Source: a bacterium (GTDB lineage: Bacteria > UBA8248). From it: a stretch of DNA of 64,000 bases. Position numbers and translations under genes: made by a program. This document shows positions 1 to 7,790 of this stretch, piece after piece. The notes under the pieces were generated by a model. The model was given only the letters and a program-made list of their open reading frames with translations, did no database searches and was not told the origin of the DNA. Location of the stretch: assembly GCA_022828125.1 (NCBI GenBank), contig JAJEJD010000018.1, forward strand, positions 186,001 to 250,000, written 5' to 3'. How positions within the stretch are numbered: position 1 is the first letter of the stretch; the number at the start of each line of letters is the position of its first letter.

Positions 1-1
1 C

Positions 2-172
2 GCGTACCTGCTTTTCAAGGAAAACGAGCTGGGCTCCATCGAGAAGGGCAAGCTGGCCGACCTCGTCGTGCTCGACCGCGATTACATGACGATTCCTGCG
101 GATCAAATCAAGGACATCAAGCCTCTCCTCACGATGGTCGGGGGAAGGGTGGTGTTCCGTTCGGGAATATGA
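2..172 (+). CDS. Amidohydrolase, C-terminal fragment
   Basis: The gene enters from the left edge; only the last 56 residues are visible, ending in TGA at 170-172. The segment contains GSIEKGKLADLVVLDRDY followed by a short tail with VGGRVVFRSG. This is the closing part of the metal-dependent amidohydrolase superfamily, where the chain returns to the small beta-sandwich after the TIM barrel. The wording is closest to the YtcJ-like amidohydrolase family 3. The catalytic barrel lies outside the window, so neither substrate nor active site can be judged. Confidence 0.8.
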   Translation, partial: AYLLFKENELGSIEKGKLADLVVLDRDYMTIPADQIKDIKPLLTMVGGRVVFRSGI

Positions 173-337
173 ATCGGAACAATCCCTGTATCTATTTGAA
201 AATAAATCTATTACAATTAACGTCTCCGGCAATGGAAAAATGCAATTTGACGGCAAGAATCGGATAGAAGGCTCCCGGCGTAGCGGTTACATTACCGATG
301 AATATGTAATTGCTCATGCCTTTTGGGAGGTTGGAAA
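173..337 (+). promoter_or_regulatory. Leader of ada with a possible Ada operator
   Basis: This A+T-rich leader separates the amidohydrolase stop from ada. At 244-256 it reads AATTTGACGGCAA, an exact match to the AAT-N6-GCAA pattern (A box and B box) bound by methylated E. coli Ada. It lies about 80 bp before the chosen ada start, a sensible place for autoregulation. The pattern has only seven fixed bases, so a chance match is possible. No convincing -35/-10 pair was found beside it. Confidence 0.35.
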
Positions 338-1381
338 ATGAACTCGAACGCTCGATGGGAAGCGATTCTCAAGCGCGACGCCAGGGCGGATGGACATTTC
401 GTATACGCTGTCCGCTCCACCGGGATTTACTGCCGCCCTTCCTGTGCAAGCCGTAAGCCCAGGAAAAATAACGTGTTGATATTCAAATTCCCGGAAATGG
501 CGGAAGCGCGCGGCTTCAGGCCCTGCCTGCGGTGCGCTCCGCAGGATGCGGGCTACGACCCTCGTCTCGACAAGGTGAGAAAAACGGTTCGCTATCTCGA
601 AGAACATGCCGATGAAAGCCCGACTCTCGCGGAGTTGGGGCGAATGGTGCGCCTGAGCCCCTATCACCTTCAGCGAAGCTTCAAGAGAGCTTTGGGCGTG
701 AGTCCCCGCCGGTATCTCGAATCTCTTAAAGCACAGAAATACAAGGAGTTGCTCAAAAGCGGGCGCGACCTGGCGGGCGCCGGCTACGAGGCCGGCTACG
801 GCTCGAGCAGGGGGATGTACGAGGGCGCATCGCGCTATCTGGGCATGACGCCGGCGACCTACAAAAAGGGTGGGGAGGGCGTCTCGATTCGCTACGGAAT
901 CGCCTCTTGCAGACTGGGGCGGCTGCTGGTGGCGGCCACCGAAAAGGGCGTGTGCCGCGTGAGCATCGCCGATACTGTCGGCGAACTCGCTCAGGATATT
1001 GAAAATGAGTATCCTCATGCGAATCTGAGTCGTAGCGATGATGAATTAAAGGAATACTTGAGAATTGTCACGACTCTCGCCGAGGGGGAGCAAACTTCCG
1101 AATCCTTGCCGCTCGACGTGCGCGCCAGCGCTTTCCAGTGCCGCGTGTGGGAGCGGCTGAAGGCCATTCCTCACGGAAAAACAATGACTTATAAAGATAT
1201 TGCCGAAGACTTGGGATTGCCGAACGGCGCGCGGGCGGTGGGAAGCGCGTGCGCAAAGAACCCGGTGGCGCTGCTGGTGCCCTGCCACAGGGCGGTTCGG
1301 GCCGACGGCGGCCTCGCGGGCTATCGCTGGGGCGTGGAGCGCAAGAGAAAACTCCTGGAGATGGAGAAGAAACAAAAGTAA
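338..1381 (+). CDS. ada: Bifunctional Ada: methylphosphotriester/O6-methylguanine repair and transcription activator
   Basis: Ada repairs alkylated DNA by moving methyl groups irreversibly onto its own cysteines, and after methylation acts as an activator. All three parts are visible in 347 residues. The N-terminal zinc domain has Cys32, Cys36, Cys63 and Cys66 (motifs YCRPSC and CLRC), Cys32 being the expected methyl acceptor. An AraC-type helix-turn-helix follows at about 75-175. The C-terminal methyltransferase carries PCHR with acceptor Cys316. The ATG at 338 is preferred over the upstream TTG at 323 because GGGAGG at 325-330 sits 7 bases before it. Length agrees with E. coli Ada (354 aa). 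It appears monocistronic. Confidence 0.95.
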   Translation: MNSNARWEAILKRDARADGHFVYAVRSTGIYCRPSCASRKPRKNNVLIFKFPEMAEARGFRPCLRCAPQDAGYDPRLDKVRKTVRYLEEHADESPTLAELGRMVRLSPYHLQRSFKRALGVSPRRYLESLKAQKYKELLKSGRDLAGAGYEAGYGSSRGMYEGASRYLGMTPATYKKGGEGVSIRYGIASCRLGRLLVAATEKGVCRVSIADTVGELAQDIENEYPHANLSRSDDELKEYLRIVTTLAEGEQTSESLPLDVRASAFQCRVWERLKAIPHGKTMTYKDIAEDLGLPNGARAVGSACAKNPVALLVPCHRAVRADGGLAGYRWGVERKRKLLEMEKKQK

Positions 1382-2089
1382 TTTCAACGGGTTGCCGGAT
1401 AAAACGAATCGAACGCATGAGCGAGTTCCGGAGTATCGGGCGGCGCCCCGATCAAGCGCGCAATTCCCCGCATTTGCCGCCGCGCGCACGCCTCCCGCAG
1501 CGTGTTATCCTCACGAAGTTTCTGGGGAGGGGGATTTTCACCCGCGCAACTCCCCGCATTTGCGCACGTTCAGGCCCCGAATTTCCCCGCAACTTCCTGC
1601 ATTTCCCCTGAAAAATTTTCAGCAATTTATCGAAAAACCCCGTGAATTTATCGATATTTATCGAATTTTTCGGAAATTCCCTCGGCTCCGTACGGGCCGG
1701 ATTGCGCCATCGCCATGCCGGTCGCGACCGGCTTCCGGCAAGCGCAAATGCGGGCAATTGCGGAGTCGATTACGAAGGAAGCAGGAATCGGTTTGCATAT
1801 GAGTGGAACGAGAGAACGGTTTTTGCAGGGTCGGGCATACATGCGGGGCTGTTGAGAAAGTCATCCTTGCGAGGGGGCAAAGGCAACCCCCCCTACCCCC
1901 CCTTATCAGGGGGGCAAGAAAACGCAAACCCCCTAGCCCGGCAGCGGGCAGAAAAAAGCAAAGCCTCTCCGCCCGGCGGCGGGCGTCGCCTTTTTTCATA
2001 TCCCCCACTTGCCGGAGCGTCGGTCTTTTTTACCCCCCTGACAAGGGGGGGTAGGGGGGGTTGCCTTTCAAGCCGAGGGGGGCGTCCCC
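1382..2089. other. Intergenic region with AT-rich repeat patch and a foldback repeat
   Basis: No convincing gene is seen; the open frames here are low-complexity and repeat-derived. A perfect hairpin (ATCGGG/CCCGAT, 1435-1452) follows ada but has no T-run. At 1608-1622 lies the palindrome CTGAAAAATTTTCAG, followed by near-repeats of AATTTATCGA at 1624, 1645 and 1655 and a degenerate one near 1664. The right half is filled by the foldback repeat described separately. GGGGCTGTTGAGAAAG at 1846 resembles the edge motif of other repeat cassettes in this window. Confidence 0.6.
1881..2068. repeat. Foldback G-tract repeat, copy A
   Basis: Left arm 1881-1915 (GGCAACCCCCCCTACCCCCC then CTTATCAGGGGGG) and right arm 2034-2066 (CCCCCCTGACAAGGGGGGGT then AGGGGGGGTTGCC) are inverted copies with about one mismatch. 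The roughly 120-bp interior contains smaller palindromes such as GCCCGGCAGCGGGC. The same arms recur at 3613-3727 and 15686-15797. There is no coding capacity. It is probably a small non-autonomous foldback element. Confidence 0.8.
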
Positions 2090-3442
2090 TCACCCCCCCG
2101 GACGCTCGACGGTCTCGCCGTATCCGGCTCTTCCTGTCACCTCGCCGTCTTCCATGACGACTTCGCCGCGCACGAGCGTCATCACGGGCGCGCCCTTCAT
2201 CGTCCACCCGTTGAACGGCGTCCACTTGCACTTGGAGACGATGTCCTCATCGCGCAGCGTTTCTTCCTGCTCCATGTCCACGACGATGAAGTCCGCATCC
2301 GCGCCCACCTGGATGCACCCCTTGCGGGGGTGGATGTTGAAGACGCGCGCGGGCTGCTCGCAGCATATGCGCACCATCTGGTTGAGCGTCAGCACGCCCT
2401 CGCTCACGGCGTTCAGCATCAGGCGCACCGTCGTCTCCACCCCCGGTATCCCGAAGGGCGCGTCGTGGATGTTCTCGAGGCCGTCCACCTTCCGCTGGCG
2501 GGGGAAGGGGCAGTGGTCGGTGCCGATGGTGTCCACCATGTCGCGCCCGAGCGCGACGCGCATCCCGTCGCGCGTCTCCGCCGAGCGGATGACCGGCGTG
2601 AATTTCACGAACGGCCCGAGTTCTTTTAGGTGCGAATGATCGAGATAGAAATACTGGGGGCAGCTTTCGGCAAAAATCCGCGCGCCGCGCCCGCGCGCCG
2701 CCTGGATGGCTTCGAGCAGGACGGGCTGGCTCACATGCGCCACCAGCACCTTGCAGCCCGTGAGTTCGGCGAGCGCCACGGCGTCCAGCGTCGCCACGTA
2801 TTCGCTCTCGGGGTTTCGCCAGTCGCTGATGCACATGTAGTCCGTCCGGTTGTCCGCGTCTATTTTTTCTTTCGATTTGCGGAGAATCGAGTCGCTCTCG
2901 CAGTGCAGCATCACCGTGCCGCCGAAGGAATTGACCTCGCGCATGATGTTCAGCAGCACCCCTTCGGAGAGATCGGGCACGCCGTGCAGATCGCACATGA
3001 AGCCCTTGAAGCCCAGCGCGCCGCCCTCCCACATGGGGCGCAGGTGTTCGAGGTTGTCGACGTCGAGGCCGCCGAGTTGGCCGAAATCCACGACCGAGCG
3101 CGAGTCGATGTAGGCCGTCTTGTCTTCGAGAATCTCCCGCGTGTAGACGAGCGGGTCGCTCCGGTGGTGGTCGATCACGGTGGTGATGCCGCCCCTGGCC
3201 GCCGCCTCGGTGCCCGTCGTCCAGTCCTCCCTGTCCGTGAAGCCCGGGTCCATCATGTGGACGTGCTCATCCACCATGCCCGGCAGGAGGTAGCGGCCCG
3301 CGGCGTCGATTTCGCGCGCGGCATTCGCCTCGGCCTTATGCGTGATGGCGGCGATCCGCCCCTCATCAACATAGACGCAGCCCTCGTAGGTGTCGGTCGG
3401 CGTCACGATTTTCGCGTTCTTGATCAAAAGGTCGGCGCTCAT
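2090..3442 (-). CDS. Allantoinase / dihydropyrimidinase-type cyclic amidohydrolase
   Basis: A 450-residue TIM-barrel amidohydrolase of the dihydroorotase/allantoinase/hydantoinase group, enzymes that open cyclic amide rings using two metal ions. The full ligand set is visible: His60 and His62 (DEHVHMMDPG), Lys146 in GFKGFMC as the carbamylated bridging lysine, His180 (MLHCES), His236 (VAHVSQ) and Asp309 (GTDHCPF). The ATG at 3442 is chosen because AGAGGG lies about 9 bases upstream; the frame extends further only into repeat DNA. It is monocistronic and flanked by foldback repeats. The exact substrate (allantoin, hydantoin or dihydropyrimidine) cannot be told from sequence alone. Confidence 0.85.
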   Translation of the reverse strand: MSADLLIKNAKIVTPTDTYEGCVYVDEGRIAAITHKAEANAAREIDAAGRYLLPGMVDEHVHMMDPGFTDREDWTTGTEAAARGGITTVIDHHRSDPLVYTREILEDKTAYIDSRSVVDFGQLGGLDVDNLEHLRPMWEGGALGFKGFMCDLHGVPDLSEGVLLNIMREVNSFGGTVMLHCESDSILRKSKEKIDADNRTDYMCISDWRNPESEYVATLDAVALAELTGCKVLVAHVSQPVLLEAIQAARGRGARIFAESCPQYFYLDHSHLKELGPFVKFTPVIRSAETRDGMRVALGRDMVDTIGTDHCPFPRQRKVDGLENIHDAPFGIPGVETTVRLMLNAVSEGVLTLNQMVRICCEQPARVFNIHPRKGCIQVGADADFIVVDMEQEETLRDEDIVSKCKWTPFNGWTMKGAPVMTLVRGEVVMEDGEVTGRAGYGETVERPGG

Positions 3443-3612
3443 GCGTATACCCTCTATGATTTGGTGTTTTTCTGTGAATCTGCATGTGAATCGAGAACGG
3501 CGCATTATGACGCATAAGAGCGCAGGGGGCCAAGGGGTTGAACGCGAGTGATGAAGGAGGGTTCGCCGACTGAGGAAGAGGCCGTTGAAAAGCCCTCTTT
3601 TCAGGGGATAAA

Positions 3613-3727
3613 GGCAACCCCCCCTACCCCCCCTTGTCAGGGGGGTAAAAAAAGGCGATGCGCCCCGCCGGGCTGAGGGGGTTTTGCTTTTTCTTGCCCC
3701 CCTGACAAGGGGGGGTAGGGGGGGTTG
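3613..3727. repeat. Foldback G-tract repeat, copy B
   Basis: Inverted arms at 3613-3646 and 3696-3727 carry the same AACCCCCCCTACCCCCCCTT / TCAGGGGGG core as copies A and C. The 50-base interior contains CCCCGCCGGGCTGAGGGGG. It is shorter than copy A, so the arms are conserved and the interior varies. Confidence 0.8.
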
Positions 3728-3847
3728 GTTTTCCAGGCGAGAGGCCGCGCCGCGGTTTTTACCCCTTCTGCCAGGAGGGTTTTTGGGGCGGCTCTTCTCC
3801 GGTCGGGTTCGACCCGTAGGAGCGGTTCGCGATCCGCCCCTACAGCC

Positions 3848-3988
3848 GTCATTCCGGCGAAAGCCGGAATCCATTCTAAAGCAGAATGACAATACGCCGG
3901 CTTTTCATTTCCTCGTCATTGGCGGGAAGAAATCAGGAAATAAAAAACAAAGGCAAAACAAATGGATTCCGGCTTTCGCCGGAATGAC
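3848..3988. repeat. Pair of inverted REP-like palindromes
   Basis: GTCATTCCGGCGAAAGCCGG (continuing AATCCATT) at 3848-3875 and its reverse complement at 3961-3988 face each other about 85 bp apart. Each unit is itself palindromic around CCGGCGAAAGCCGG. Units of this type (ATTCC-palindrome-GGAAT) are widespread REP-like intergenic elements in proteobacteria; the family assignment is from general knowledge. Confidence 0.75.
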
Positions 3989-4074
3989 GACCATTCTATT
4001 AACCCCGGCCAGTAAGGGGAGAGCGGCCGAAAGGCAGGGTTTCAGGAATATAGGAAAAAGAGACAAAGGAGTGT

Positions 4075-4100
4075 TAGGGACAGGTCGCGACCTGTCCCTA
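4075..4100. repeat. Perfect 26-bp palindrome with TAGGGAC ends
   Basis: TAGGGACAGGTCG followed by its exact reverse complement. It lies 7 bp past the stop of the TPR lipoprotein gene, where a terminator could be, but there is no T-run. The same TAGGGRC edge recurs on palindromes near 9440, 13498 and 13555, so it is better read as one member of a dispersed palindrome family. Confidence 0.75.
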
Positions 4101-4106
4101 CGGTTT

Positions 4107-5003
4107 CTAATTTGTTCCTTTCGCTTTCGGTGCGATCCCCAGCTCCCTTCTTTTCCGGATCACGCCCGAGAGGCGGTACCATTCCGCGCGGCCGGGGTCG
4201 ATTCTGGAGCCGCGCTCGATGAGGCGCGAGGCGAAGGCCGGCTCCTTGTTCAGATAGACGAGCAGGGAGGCGAGGTTCAGGAGCACGCCCGTGTCTTCGG
4301 GCGATAATTCCTCCGCCGCCTTGAGCACCTTCTCCGCCTCTTCGTAGCGGTACTGGGAGACCAGGTATCTGGCGTACCTGTTGGAGACGGCCGGGTTCTC
4401 GGGGGCGAGTTCGCGGGCCTTGTCATATGCGGCGAGTGTTTCTTCGAGATTCCCCGCCTCGTCCATCACCTTTGCCAGGGCGAGCCAGGCGTCCACGTTT
4501 CCAGGGTTGATCTCGAGATCGCGGCGGATGAGCGCAAGCGCGGCCTCGTCTTTCTTCTTCCCCATGAGCGCCAGGGCGCGTTCGTAATGCGCGCTCGTCG
4601 TTTTCTGGAGAATGGAAAACCCCTCGTCCGACTCGATGATTCTCGACGTTCCCCCGAGTTTCAAATCCCGCACCTCGGCCCGCACGCCGACGCTGAACTC
4701 CGAAGGCTCGGCCTTGCGGACGGCGACCGCCTTATCCCTGAACTCGAGGGCCACCTTGCGAAAGGGAATCCCGAGGATGGCCGTCTTGTCATGCGCCTCT
4801 TTCGCGGTATCGTAATCGGGAAGCGTCAGGACGCGGAAAAAATGCGGCTCTTCGGTTTTTTTCATCTGCGGTCGTTTTGTTTCAAGCGCCGGCTTCTTCT
4901 CTTCTTTGGGCAGGAAGAGGCCGCGGATGTTCGCGCAGCCCGCGAGTATCAGGAGGACCGCAAGGGCGGCGATAATTCTTGCAGTCCGGCCGCCTTCTCG
5001 CAT
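4107..5003 (-). CDS. TPR-repeat lipoprotein
   Basis: A 298-residue protein with a lipoprotein signal peptide: charged start, hydrophobic segment at 8-20 and lipobox LAGC with Cys23 as the lipidation site. The C-terminal half (about 140-280) is made of TPR helices (ALALIRRDLEINPGNVDAWL, AYDKARELAPENPAVSNRYA, VLKAAEELSPEDTGVLLNLA), which usually scaffold protein complexes. The middle part is unfamiliar. The ATG is only 7 bases after the stop of the upstream DsbA-like gene, so the two are very likely co-transcribed. Attachment to the inner or outer membrane is not decided by the sequence alone. Confidence 0.85.
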   Translation of the reverse strand: MREGGRTARIIAALAVLLILAGCANIRGLFLPKEEKKPALETKRPQMKKTEEPHFFRVLTLPDYDTAKEAHDKTAILGIPFRKVALEFRDKAVAVRKAEPSEFSVGVRAEVRDLKLGGTSRIIESDEGFSILQKTTSAHYERALALMGKKKDEAALALIRRDLEINPGNVDAWLALAKVMDEAGNLEETLAAYDKARELAPENPAVSNRYARYLVSQYRYEEAEKVLKAAEELSPEDTGVLLNLASLLVYLNKEPAFASRLIERGSRIDPGRAEWYRLSGVIRKRRELGIAPKAKGTN

Positions 5004-5010
5004 AGTGGGT

Positions 5011-5640
5011 TCAGGCTTCCTGATCGGCGAGGGCGCGCTCTAAGGCTTGTTCGAATATGGCCATGGGTTGCGCGCCGGTGATCCTGTATATGCCCGAAAA
5101 ATCGACCGTGGGCGTGGACTGAATACTTGAGTTCACGGCTTCCATGTGATCCGCCAGGACGCGCTTTTCCATATCCGGGTCGGCCATGACCTCGCGCATG
5201 ATCGCGGGCTCCGCTCCCAGCCGCTCGGCGGCGGCCACGAGTACGTCGGCGTCGTCGATGTTCAGGCACTCGACGAGATGCGTTCGCTCCACGGCTTCGA
5301 GATACTCGCCCTCCCGCTCGGGGAGCTGGGCGGCGAAGGCCTTGATGGCGACCGCGCCCGGCGTGGAATGAGGATAAGGAAATTCGCGGCGCGCCATGAG
5401 TTCGGGGTTGATCGCCTCGCCGCCGGGGTGGCTTTTCGCCATCGCCCAGTGGCCCATGATGGCCTCCTTGCGGGCCGGGCGATGGTCCGGCTCGGGCGAG
5501 AGCAGAAAGGCGCGGTATCGGATGGCGAGGCGCCCGCCCGCCTGCTCGCTCAGTGTTCGCAACCGCCCGGTCGCGATGAGACACCAGGCTCAGTGGACGC
5601 AATAGGTATACGTGGCTTCTACGACGGTTCCGTTCGGCAA
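5011..5640 (-). CDS. DsbA/FrnE-like thiol oxidoreductase, probable selenoprotein (in-frame TGA read as Sec)
   Basis: Read through the TGA at 5592-5590, this gives a 209-residue DsbA-family protein of the FrnE/2-hydroxychromene isomerase type, the usual length. The N-terminus reads MPNGTVVEATYTYCVH, then TGA, then AWCLIATGRL. The TGA falls exactly on the first Cys of the family's CPWC-type motif, giving U17-A-W-C20, a redox pair like other Sec-x-x-Cys selenoproteins. TTG at 5640 is chosen because AGGAG lies 6 bases upstream. A SECIS-like hairpin follows the TGA. Without readthrough only residues downstream could be made, lacking the first strand and catalytic motif. It sits between a DUF2064 gene and a TPR lipoprotein in one operon. 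The alternative is a nonsense mutation or base error. Confidence 0.75.
5558..5575 (-). promoter_or_regulatory. Candidate bacterial SECIS hairpin
   Basis: In the mRNA, CGCGACC pairs with GGUUGCG (7 bp including one G-U) around a GGGC loop. The stem begins 15 bases and the loop 22 bases after the UGA at 5592-5590. Known bacterial SECIS elements have a short stem with a small loop whose first positions include G, located roughly 16-37 bases after the UGA, so this fits. It lies inside the coding sequence, as bacterial SECIS must. Confidence 0.65.
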
Positions 5641-5719
5641 TGCGCGCTCCTCATCGTTCGGCGGACTGAGGCGCCAATCCTTTCATTTTGAGCTATGCGG
5701 CGCAAACGCCCCGGGCGGA

Positions 5720-6400
5720 TCAGCGCAGGTATTCCCGCGTGTGCCGGGCGCGCGAAGAATCCCGGGAGAGGCGGCCCTTGAGCGCCTCCAGATCATCCGC
5801 CTCGTCCACGTCGCGCCATTCGGGGAGGAGGGCAGTCCCGACCCCGAGTGCGGCGGCTTTCTCCATCGTGTGCGGGAACACCTCGCCCGTGCTCCAGGGG
5901 ATGCCGGTGAAAATTTCAGGCAGGAACCGGTTCATCCCGATCAGGTAGTAGCCCCCGTCGGCAGCGGGGCCGAGCGCGACCGTCGGTTCATCCCCGTACT
6001 CCAGCTTCTCGAACGCATCGATCAGAACCTCATGCGGGAGATCCGGGAAATCCGTGCCGATGAGTACGGCGCGTCTCCCGAAAGCCAGGCATCGCCCCAG
6101 CGCCGCCGCCATGCGCGCGCCCAGGTCCGCGCCCGTCTGCATCCGGTGGAGAAAGGCGCCGGGCAGGTAGTCTGCGAGCGGAAAGTCACCGAGCGACTCA
6201 GCCTCCTCCAGCGCCCATTCGCAGACGAGCGAGACGCCCGGTCTCGCATCGCAAAGCGCGCGCGCCGTCCCGGCGGCGTCTCGCAGGAAACATGCATACA
6301 GATGCGCGGCCCCCTCGCGCCCGAGGTTTTGGGCGAGGCGCGTCTTCACTCGGCCGGCGCGGGGCGGTTTGGCGAACAGGATGAGGGATTCGGCTGGCAT
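5720..6400 (-). CDS. TIGR04282-family (DUF2064) glycosyltransferase-like protein
   Basis: A 226-residue nucleotide-sugar-transferase-fold protein with the family signature at the start, ILFAKPPRAGRVKTRLAQ, and further family blocks VLIGTDFPDLP and GPAADGGYYLIGM. Members of this family are annotated from arsenosugar-biosynthesis contexts, but no arsM or arsS neighbour is seen here. It is the first gene of a likely three-gene minus-strand operon with the Sec-containing DsbA-like protein and the TPR lipoprotein; the gap to the next start is about 80 bases. Substrate unknown. Confidence 0.8.
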   Translation of the reverse strand: MPAESLILFAKPPRAGRVKTRLAQNLGREGAAHLYACFLRDAAGTARALCDARPGVSLVCEWALEEAESLGDFPLADYLPGAFLHRMQTGADLGARMAAALGRCLAFGRRAVLIGTDFPDLPHEVLIDAFEKLEYGDEPTVALGPAADGGYYLIGMNRFLPEIFTGIPWSTGEVFPHTMEKAAALGVGTALLPEWRDVDEADDLEALKGRLSRDSSRARHTREYLR

Positions 6401-6509
6401 CTACGTTCCTGAGAGATAGGGTCTGTGGAGTAAAGCCCGGCGTCTTGTTAGAATCATACCCTCGTTTGATTATCATTTCGCGTCACACTGAGCAAAAAGG
6501 ACACCCAAC

Positions 6510-6953
6510 ATGGAATTCAACCAGGAGATTACCGTCGCCGCCCCCCGGGAGAAGGTGTGGGACTTCATCTGGCAGGTCGAGGAGTTCGCCGCCTGCGTGC
6601 CCGGCGTGAAGGACGTCGAGAAAATAGACGACGCGACCTACGGCGTACGGGTCGAGCAAAAAGTGAGTTTCCTCAAGGCGAGCTTCCAGCTTCAGGTCAA
6701 CATCGAGGAGGTACGCGCGCCCGAGTACATCCGCACGGTGGGCGAGGGGAAGGACTCCAAAATCGCGGCGAGCCTCAAGCAGAAAAACGAGGTGACGCTC
6801 GAGGCCGTCTCAGAGAATGAGACGAAAGTGCGCATCGATTCGAGCGTCGACGTGTTCGGCAAGCTCGGTTCTCTCGGCTTCACCGTCATCAAGAACCAGG
6901 CGAACAAGATATTCGCCGAGTTCGCCAGGAACGTGAAGGCGAAAGTGGAGTAG
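6510..6953 (+). CDS. CoxG-like SRPBCC-fold protein
   Basis: A 147-residue START/SRPBCC-like protein. The N-terminal strand-helix MEFNQEITVAAPREKVWDFI and WQVEEFAACVPGVKDVEKID are typical of carbon monoxide dehydrogenase subunit G (CoxG), which helps anchor or mature Mo-hydroxylases at the membrane. A conserved VDVFGKLGSLGFTVIKNQA block sits in the last third. No coxMSL genes are nearby, so a general lipid- or ligand-binding role is equally possible. AAAGGACACCCAAC precedes the ATG. Confidence 0.8.
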   Translation: MEFNQEITVAAPREKVWDFIWQVEEFAACVPGVKDVEKIDDATYGVRVEQKVSFLKASFQLQVNIEEVRAPEYIRTVGEGKDSKIAASLKQKNEVTLEAVSENETKVRIDSSVDVFGKLGSLGFTVIKNQANKIFAEFARNVKAKVE

Positions 6954-7262
6954 ACTCGCAGGTTTCTCTCGCTCCCCGCTCCGCCTCCAGGCTCGTCATA
7001 CCCCGTGATTCCGGTGCCAGCCCCGACTGAGGAGATCAGTGACTCACTCCCCCCTTGAGGGGGAGTCAGTGAAGCCGAGCGGTTTGTGCGAAGGCTGAAC
7101 TGGTGGGGGGTGAAATGCGTTTTATCGCCATTCCGGATTATACCCCCCACCGAATCGCTTTCGGGCTCACGCCCTCAGCTCTTCGACTCCCCCTCAAGGG
7201 GGGAGTGAACTTCAAAAACGTGCGCTCAACCAAAATCGCTCCACGGGCTTTTCCCAACCCCC
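6954..7262. other. Intergenic region mostly occupied by a 163-bp MITE-like repeat
   Basis: No gene is seen between the converging CoxG-like and OsmC genes. The region holds MITE-like copy 1 (7045-7207) and short unassigned flanks. No rho-independent terminator was recognised apart from the repeat's own hairpins. Confidence 0.6.
7045..7207. repeat. MITE-like foldback element, copy 1 (163 bp)
   Basis: Bounded by perfect 23-bp terminal inverted repeats: CACTCCCCCCTTGAGGGGGA + GTC at the left and the reverse complement at the right. Inside, GGTGGGGGGT and ACCCCCCACC form a second inverted pair, so the whole element can fold back. A second copy of exactly the same length, about 94% identical, lies at 18503-18665. 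No clear target-site duplication was found. Confidence 0.88.
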
Positions 7263-7739
7263 TCACGGCCGCTTGATGATCCACTCCTCCACCAGTTCGC
7301 AGCCGCTCTCGCGGTAGAGCGCGGAGATGGGGCAGCGCCCGTGGTGCTGCCGCTTGAGCTCCTCCACCCGCTCCTCGGGCTCGTCGGTGGTCAGATGGAT
7401 TTTCGCTTCCACGTAATCGAAGTTCGGGCTGATGCCGTTGTCCGGGTCCTTCGCGCCTCTGGGGTCGGCCGTGCCGCGTACCTCCACCTCCTGGGCGATG
7501 ACGTTGAAGTCGAGCCCTTCGGCCACCTTGTTCGTGATGACCGTGATGCAGGCGGAAAGCGCGCCGAGCGCCAGTTCGCGCGGCGTGGGGCCCGTGTCGG
7601 TCCCGCCGCCCTGCGCCGGTTCATCGGCGACGAAGGCGTGCTTGCGCGCTTTCAGCTCCACCCGGCAGCCCTCCGCGCGCGTCGCCCGCACGCGGCGTTC
7701 CTGTTTGGCCATGACTTCCTTGTCTACGGATTCCACCAT
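7263..7739 (-). CDS. OsmC-family peroxiredoxin-like protein
   Basis: A 158-residue OsmC/Ohr-like protein, a family that reduces organic hydroperoxides with two cysteines. Both are visible: one in LGALSACITVITNKVAEG and one near the C-terminus in HHGRCPISALYRESGCE. The arrangement TPRELALGALSACI is classical. ATG 7739 is supported by AAGGAG about 7 bases upstream. It lies 51 bp after the alcohol dehydrogenase gene on the same strand, so they may be co-transcribed. Confidence 0.88.
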   Translation of the reverse strand: MVESVDKEVMAKQERRVRATRAEGCRVELKARKHAFVADEPAQGGGTDTGPTPRELALGALSACITVITNKVAEGLDFNVIAQEVEVRGTADPRGAKDPDNGISPNFDYVEAKIHLTTDEPEERVEELKRQHHGRCPISALYRESGCELVEEWIIKRP

Positions 7740-7790
7740 CGGTATTTCTCCTTGGGAATATGAAAACGAATGCGTCTCCGCGTATGAGAG

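Larger units (their letters stand above)
3443..4106. other. Intergenic region packed with palindromic repeats
   Basis: No gene is seen. In order it holds a CCGTTGAAAAGCCC edge motif (3582), foldback copy B (3613-3727), a GTAGGAGCGG...CCGCCCCTAC palindrome (3817-3843), a pair of inverted ATTCCGGCGAAAGCCGGAAT elements (3848-3875 and 3961-3988), and a perfect 26-bp palindrome at 4075-4100. It separates two minus-strand genes. Confidence 0.7.

Noticed and set aside
1642-2157. Small genes in the 1.4-2.1 kb gap
   Set aside because: Open frames run through foldback repeats on both strands, with proline/glycine/arginine-rich translations and no ribosome-binding sites.
4075-4100. Rho-independent terminator after the TPR lipoprotein gene
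   Set aside because: The perfect palindrome has no T-run on either side and belongs to a dispersed palindrome family found elsewhere in the window.
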